Source: Bacillota bacterium (GTDB lineage Bacteria > Bacillota > Sulfobacillia > RBS10-35 > JAJYVN01). From it: 9,992 nucleotides of DNA. The stretch's first letter is position 1; the number at the start of each line of letters is the position of its first letter. The stretch is from positions 1 through 9,992 of the forward strand of contig JAJYVN010000094.1 of the NCBI GenBank assembly GCA_021791995.1, given 5' to 3'. This document shows positions 6,124 through 9,992 of this stretch, in pieces. The translations under genes and the position numbers were made by a program. The notes beneath the pieces are model-generated. The model was not told the DNA's origin and did not search any database. It worked only from the letters and a program-made list of their open reading frames with translations.

Positions 6124-6588
6124 ATGCGCACGGAACCACTGCTGCAGAATGAAAGTGCGGCCGCTGCAGTCGCCATGGAGGTTGTGCCTCGTCTTGCCCG
6201 TCTGTTGGCGCAGGTATCCGCGAATTCAGAGCCTGGGGTTGAACCGCTGACAATGACACAATACCGTCTGCTCCGGCATCTGCAGGAGGGACCACTGGTC
6301 ACGTCGGTGCTCGCGGAAAGCCTCGAAGTTACCCCCGCTGCAGTGAGCGCGGCGATTGACGGCTTGGTGGGTAGGGGTATGGTGCAGCGACTACCGTCAT
6401 CGGGCGATCGGCGCATCGTGCCCCTGCAATGCACACCACAAGGTCACGCGGCGTTGGCGGGAGCGCGTGCCCGCCAACACGCTACCCTGAGTGACCTATT
6501 CTCCGCGCTTTCTCCCCAGGAGGTCGAGGGCTTGGCCAATGGCCTGAATGCGGTGCGGCGCGCGCTCGCAGACCAGCGTGGTCACTAA
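6124..6588 (+). CDS. MarR-family transcriptional regulator
   Basis: This is a 154-residue MarR-type winged-helix protein of normal length. N- and C-terminal helices (about 12-32 and 123-150) would form the dimer interface. The DNA-binding domain (about 43-108) contains LAESLEVTPAAVSAAIDGLV as the helix-turn-helix (63-82) and the wing SSGDRRIVPL with the typical DRR (95-97). One Cys (103) is present near the wing, so thiol sensing is possible but unsupported. The frame is open further upstream, but ATG 6124 follows GGAGG by 6 bases and starts the homology. It heads a plus-strand operon with two small membrane proteins and an MFS exporter, the usual setting for a ligand-released repressor of drug efflux. 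The natural ligand is unknown. Confidence 0.9.
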   Translation: MRTEPLLQNESAAAAVAMEVVPRLARLLAQVSANSEPGVEPLTMTQYRLLRHLQEGPLVTSVLAESLEVTPAAVSAAIDGLVGRGMVQRLPSSGDRRIVPLQCTPQGHAALAGARARQHATLSDLFSALSPQEVEGLANGLNAVRRALADQRGH

Positions 6589-6618
6589 CGATTCGGAGGG
6601 CTTCGGGGGTGGTTGGCG

Positions 6619-7101
6619 GTGCGTTATGGACGGTATGTCAGTGCCTTGGCGGCAACCACGATCGCGCTACTCGCCGGTGTCTGGCTGATCACAGCGCCGT
6701 GGGTTCTGCGCTATCCGCGTCCGGTATCCGGGTGGGGAAGCATGGTGCTGACGGACTTCTGGACCGGTACCGCCGTCGTCGTGCTCACGGCCGTCACCTT
6801 TATGCTTTACGGTCGGCAAATCGCCCACGCGTTTTGGACGCAGAGCCTACCAGCGGCGGAGGTAACCGAGCCGGTTGCCACACCCCGTGCGGCAACCCCA
6901 ACGCCAGATGCACCGACCGATGAAGCGACCGACACTTCTGCCAACCCCGCAGAACCAGAGAAGATTCCGGCAACAGTGGCACTAGCAGCGGCCGATATTG
7001 ACGAACTGCTTGTTCCAATTGCAACGGCCCTTTTGACCGATCTTGCGCAGCGGCGGGGGATCGACGGCAACCATGCGCGGTCGAAGGAGGGAGACTCATG
7101 A
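6619..7101 (+). CDS. SPW-like two-helix membrane protein with cytoplasmic tail
   Basis: This is a protein of about 160 residues. Two hydrophobic helices (about 8-30 and 49-64) flank a short loop. The first ends LAGVWLITAPWVLRY and the second begins TDFWTG, resembling the SPW repeat family (W-x-x-x-x-PW-v-l, then ND...G). A Pro/Ala/Thr/acid-rich linker (about 78-118) follows, then an amphipathic helix (about 126-146, DIDELLVPIATALLTDLAQR). SPW proteins have no known function. I chose GTG 6619 with GGGGGTGG 6 bases upstream; TTG 6613 would add two residues and uses GGAGGG at 6595-6600. It sits 30 bases after the MarR stop and overlaps the next gene by 4 bases, so it belongs to the efflux operon. 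Confidence 0.72.
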   Translation: MRYGRYVSALAATTIALLAGVWLITAPWVLRYPRPVSGWGSMVLTDFWTGTAVVVLTAVTFMLYGRQIAHAFWTQSLPAAEVTEPVATPRAATPTPDAPTDEATDTSANPAEPEKIPATVALAAADIDELLVPIATALLTDLAQRRGIDGNHARSKEGDS

Positions 7102-7340
7102 GAATTCGCCTCGTTTCGGTGGGGTGGATTGGTACATCGCTTTTGGCACTTGCAGGTGTTTGGCTTCTTGTGGCGCCAGCTTGGGTGGGCTACCAGCCGG
7201 CGGGAAGCCACCTCTTGGCCGCGACTCGAAACGACCTCGCCGTGGGGGCCACCCTGTTGTTGGTGAGTGTTTGGGGGCTTTTTGCCCAAGTTGCGTTCGC
7301 CGTGCACGACATGGCAACGTCGCACCCCGCATCGGAATGA
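7098..7340 (+). CDS. SPW-like two-helix small membrane protein
   Basis: This is an 80-residue protein with two hydrophobic helices (about 8-31 and 48-68). LAGVWLLVAPAWVGY at 18-32 and RNDLAVGATLLLV at 44-56 match the corresponding parts of the preceding gene product, so the two look like diverged tandem paralogues of the SPW type. This one lacks the long C-terminal tail. The ATG overlaps the previous stop as ATGA (7098-7101), after an AAGGAGGG site. It ends 18 bases before the MFS exporter start. Function unknown; the position suggests an accessory membrane component of the exporter. Confidence 0.75.
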   Translation: MRIRLVSVGWIGTSLLALAGVWLLVAPAWVGYQPAGSHLLAATRNDLAVGATLLLVSVWGLFAQVAFAVHDMATSHPASE

Positions 7341-7358
7341 GCTTGAGGAGGACTGGGT

Positions 7359-9347
7359 GTGGCAGCGGCTAGTTCTTCCCCGAATGGACGACACGTGGCG
7401 GCGCGGAGCGCCCGAAGCGTTGGGCCAGCATACAAATGGATTGCGCTGTCGAACACGACGCTGGGTGTCCTGATGGCTGCACTCAACAGTAGTATTATCC
7501 TGATCTCGCTGCCCGCAATCTTCCGGGGGATTCAGATTGATCCCTTGGCACCCGGAGAGATCAGCTATCTCCTTTGGATCCTCCTCGGCTACATGGTTGT
7601 CACGGCGGTTTTCCTGGTGACTTTCGGACGCATCTCGGATATGTACGGTCGTGTGCGCCTATATAACGCAGGATTCGCCGTCTTCACCCTCGGTTCGCTC
7701 CTGCTGTTTTTGACACCAGGCACCGGTAACGGGGCCGCGCTGGACCTGATCCTTTTCCGCTTGGTCCAGGGCGTGGGCGGTGCCTTCCTGTTTGCCAATA
7801 GTGCAGCGATCATCACGGATGCGTTCCCGCCGAGTCAACGGGGCTTTGCGATGGGCGTAAACCAGATTGCCGGCATCGGCGGGTCGCTGATCGGCCTGAT
7901 TGTCGGGGGGCTACTCTCGGCCATCTGGTGGCGCGGAATCTTCTTGGTCAGCGTACCCGTTGGATTGGTCGGAACCGTGTGGGCATACCTCATGCTCCGC
8001 GAGACGGCGAAAATCCGCGCGCACCAGAAGATCGACTACTTCGGGAACGCAACCTTCGCCCTCGGACTGACTGCTCTATTGATCGGGGTTACGTATGGGA
8101 TCCAACCGTACGGCCACTCGACGATGGGCTGGGAAAGCCCCTTTGTTCTGGGGAGCATGGGCGCTGGCGTGCTGCTCTTGGTAGCCTTTGTCTGGATTGA
8201 AACCCGTGTGGCGGACCCCATGTTCCGGCTGAGTCTGTTCCGCATCCGAATGTTCTCCGCTGGCAACATCAGCGGCTTCATGGGGTCGCTCGCGCGCGGC
8301 GGGTTGCAGTTCATCTGGCTGCAGGGGATCTGGTTACCCCTTCATGGGGTGAGCTTTCAGCATACCCCGCTCCAGGCGGGTCTCGATATGATCCCCCTCA
8401 TGGCGGGATTCCTTGTGATGGGCCCACTCAGTGGCGCGCTGTCCGACCGCTTTGGTGCACGCGGATTCGCCACCGGCGGGATGGTCATCACGGCCGTCGC
8501 TTTTTGGTTTTTGACCCGGCTTTCCGCTGACTTCGGCTACTGGGTATTTGCGGCGATCCTCCTGCTGATGGGACTTGGCATGGGCATGTTCGCCGCACCC
8601 AACTCCACAGCGATTATGAACGCACTCCCCCCGGAGCACCGGGGGGTTGGTTCCGGCATGCGTGCCACGTTCCAAAATGCCGCCACAATGCTCAGCATGG
8701 GCATCTTCTTCACCATCGTGATCCTTGGCCTCGCCAGCCATCTCCCTGGGGTTCTACTCTCCGGATTGGTCACCGCTGGCCTACCTACCACCATTGCTCA
8801 GGGAGTAGCGCATCTCCCTCCAACGGCTGCTCTCTTTGCGGCCTTTTTAGGATACAACCCCCTGGCGACCCTGCTCCCGGCATCGGTCCTACATGCACTG
8901 CCCGTTGGCGCTTCCGCCCAACTGCTTTCGCTACACTTTTTCCCCCAGCTGATCGCCCCGGCCTTCATGCATGGTCTGCGTGACGCCTTCTACATCTCGA
9001 TTGTCCTCTCGCTGATCGCAGCAGTGATCTCGCTCATGCGCGGCGCTCGCTACATCCATGGCATGGAGGACGCTGGTGTCACGTCACTCGCACCAAAACC
9101 ACATTTGGACAACGCGACGCTTGGGGGCGCGCTCGGCGTGGTGCTCCTTCTTCAGTCCCGTTTGCGCGCGGAGGACCGCGATCACTCCTCGGACCCCGAC
9201 CCAACGAAACAGTTATGTGAAGCGGTCGGCAAACAACTCGTGGAGCGATACCTGGAACAGCGCGGGGTGGTGACGGGATCTCCGAGCGTGCCGCCTGCGA
9301 AGGAGCCACCGCTTCCCCGCTCAGATACAACAACGCTCAGTCACTGA
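7359..9347 (+). CDS. DHA2-type MFS multidrug exporter (EmrB/QacA-like)
   Basis: This is a 662-residue polytopic membrane protein with the 14-helix DHA2 layout. Motif A is GRISDMYGRVR (90-100), the helix 4 motif B arginine is Arg134 (LFRLVQGVGGA), and the helix 5 antiporter motif C lies around GFAMGVNQIAGIGGSLIG (162-179). Such proteins exchange drugs or lipophilic compounds for protons. In helix 1 the usual DHA2 'LDxTIVNVALP' reads LNSSIILISLP, so the acidic residue is Asn43. A long hydrophobic insertion (about 461-540) separates the last two helices. A charged tail of about 95 residues follows the last helix and includes a helix ending YLEQRGVV (631-638). GTG 7359 follows GAGGAGG by 7 bases. 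It is the last gene of the MarR operon. Confidence 0.88.
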   Translation: MAAASSSPNGRHVAARSARSVGPAYKWIALSNTTLGVLMAALNSSIILISLPAIFRGIQIDPLAPGEISYLLWILLGYMVVTAVFLVTFGRISDMYGRVRLYNAGFAVFTLGSLLLFLTPGTGNGAALDLILFRLVQGVGGAFLFANSAAIITDAFPPSQRGFAMGVNQIAGIGGSLIGLIVGGLLSAIWWRGIFLVSVPVGLVGTVWAYLMLRETAKIRAHQKIDYFGNATFALGLTALLIGVTYGIQPYGHSTMGWESPFVLGSMGAGVLLLVAFVWIETRVADPMFRLSLFRIRMFSAGNISGFMGSLARGGLQFIWLQGIWLPLHGVSFQHTPLQAGLDMIPLMAGFLVMGPLSGALSDRFGARGFATGGMVITAVAFWFLTRLSADFGYWVFAAILLLMGLGMGMFAAPNSTAIMNALPPEHRGVGSGMRATFQNAATMLSMGIFFTIVILGLASHLPGVLLSGLVTAGLPTTIAQGVAHLPPTAALFAAFLGYNPLATLLPASVLHALPVGASAQLLSLHFFPQLIAPAFMHGLRDAFYISIVLSLIAAVISLMRGARYIHGMEDAGVTSLAPKPHLDNATLGGALGVVLLLQSRLRAEDRDHSSDPDPTKQLCEAVGKQLVERYLEQRGVVTGSPSVPPAKEPPLPRSDTTTLSH

Positions 9348-9381
9348 GGCTCCGCTTCGAACGAGGTGCGGACTGCCCAGC

Positions 9382-9405
9382 GGCCAAAGCACACAGCGTT
9401 TGGCC
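9382..9405 (+). terminator. Candidate terminator of the efflux operon
   Basis: GGCCAAA (9382-9388) and TTTGGCC (9399-9405) form a perfect 7-bp stem with a 10-base loop, 34 bases after the MFS stop. TGCCCA (9374-9379) and TGGGCA (9416-9421) can extend it as an outer stem. No T tract follows, so termination is inferred from position only. Confidence 0.4.
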
Positions 9406-9753
9406 TGCGCAGTGGTGGGCAAGCCCACGCCCAGTGCTCGCATCCTCCTCCGTGGGCCGACTTCGACAAAGAGAGGTCCTGGGTCACACGGCGGCCATGG
9501 AATCCATACTGCGATGGCATGTTGTGTTCCCTCCACATCTCCTCGCTGGATGTGTAGGCGCATGTAGAAAGGCGCTCTGGAAAGAGAAACCGCCAGGCGA
9601 TGCGTGGCCGACTGCCGGATTATGTCCCTCATGGCCCGTATGAAGCGGGTCGTGCGTCCGCGCTTGGCTGGTGCTGACGTGGTCTTACGTTGTAGGTACA
9701 GAGCATTAAGTCTATATCTTGGAGCGGCATTGGACACTGGGGAACGCCTTCAA

Positions 9754-9775
9754 GGGGTGCACCCCACAATTGTGG
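9754..9775. repeat. Two abutting perfect palindromes near the IS end
   Basis: GGGGTGCACCCC (9754-9765) and CCACAATTGTGG (9764-9775) are each perfect 12-bp palindromes sharing two bases. They lie just outside the stop codon of the transposase fragment, where an IS terminal repeat or terminator would be expected. The other IS end is outside the window, so the assignment cannot be confirmed. Confidence 0.5.
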
Positions 9776-9781
9776 TCGAGG

Positions 9782-9992
9782 TCAGGCAGCCGGGTTGACC
9801 AAGTGCCGGACGAGTGGTCGGCGCATGTGGGGCAGGCGCTGCCAGAAGCGGTCCCACGGACCGAAGCGGTGAACAGCGCGCAGGGTGGCGACGGATTGGC
9901 AGCCGATGCCTCCCCAACGCATGCCGGCGCCCTTTTGGCGGGCGGCGACCACCAACTTGCAGGCGCTCTCCACCATCCCTGAACCGACCGGC
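9782..9992 (-). CDS. IS transposase, C-terminal fragment (ISKra4-like)
   Basis: This is the last 70 or so residues of a transposase whose 5' part lies beyond the right edge. The readable part begins PVGSGMVESACKLVVAARQK, then GAGMRWGGIGCQSVATLRAV and WDRFWQRLP, ending at TGA (9782-9784). The pattern GSG-x-VE-x-ACK, (R)-x3-G-MRW, LRA, W-x-x-FW is what I recall from ISKra4-type (and related ISLre2-like) DDE transposases, with the Glu of GSGMVE as the likely catalytic Glu. Family assignment is moderately sure; that it is a transposase end is fairly sure. Whether the element is intact cannot be told from this window. It marks the right side as a site of insertion. Confidence 0.72.
   Translation of the reverse strand, partial: PVGSGMVESACKLVVAARQKGAGMRWGGIGCQSVATLRAVHRFGPWDRFWQRLPHMRRPLVRHLVNPAA

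Larger units (their letters stand above)
9348..9781. other. Gene-free, hairpin-rich stretch
   Basis: About 430 bases between the MFS gene and the transposase fragment. Open frames on both strands lack ribosome binding sites and recognisable products. The left third holds overlapping inverted repeats and the right end a pair of palindromes near the presumed IS boundary. Apart from these I see nothing. Confidence 0.5.

Noticed and set aside
9321..9737. 138-residue minus-strand frame across the region after the MFS gene
   Set aside because: No ribosome binding site, no recognised domain, and it overlaps the MFS stop and the hairpin block.
1..9992. CRISPR array, tRNA or rRNA genes
   Set aside because: No regularly spaced direct repeats and no tRNA or rRNA-like sequence seen by eye on either strand.

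Overview
The window is a chromosomal segment of a moderately GC-rich Gram-positive bacterium, most likely a Firmicute of the Sulfobacillus/Alicyclobacillus kind. This rests on strong AAAGGAGG-type ribosome binding sites, a DUF3243 protein (a family I know mainly from Bacilli and relatives), a small CDGSH protein, and sigma-A-like promoters. The assignment is inference; there is no rRNA or other phylogenetic marker here.

Left part (1-2174): two small genes on the minus strand encode a DUF3243 protein and a CDGSH iron-sulfur protein. They end in a perfect 15-bp hairpin at the left edge. Divergent from them on the plus strand is a 478-residue protein that fuses a thioredoxin-like domain (CCINC motif) to a six-bladed NHL-type propeller, resembling NHLRC2. 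A gene-free stretch follows (2175-2593); it carries a probable terminator and, at its right end, a good promoter.

Metal region (2594-4909): a DtxR/MntR-family regulator, an Nramp-family transporter and a 76-residue single-span membrane protein form a tight operon (4-nt ATGA overlap, then a 16-nt gap). The regulator has acidic residues where MntR has its Mn-selective ligands. The transporter departs from the canonical Nramp metal site: DAPS replaces DPGN in helix 1, and Thr replaces the helix 6 Met. It may therefore carry something other than, or in addition to, Mn2+, possibly Mg2+ as in the NRMT branch.

Middle (5018-6123): a left-facing serine-acetyltransferase-like hexapeptide enzyme converges on the metal operon and diverges from a MarR operon. 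The AT-rich intergenic region holds candidate promoters in both directions and a palindrome over the rightward promoter.

Efflux region (6124-9347): MarR regulator, two small SPW-like two-helix membrane proteins that look like paralogues, and a 662-residue DHA2-type MFS exporter with a long cytoplasmic tail. All lie on the plus strand with short gaps or overlaps. This reads as a MarR-controlled drug or solvent efflux operon with two uncharacterised membrane partners.

Right end (9348-9992): a gene-free, hairpin-rich stretch followed by the C-terminal end of an IS transposase on the minus strand, which runs off the window. Two abutting perfect 12-bp palindromes lie just outside the transposase stop and may mark the IS end.
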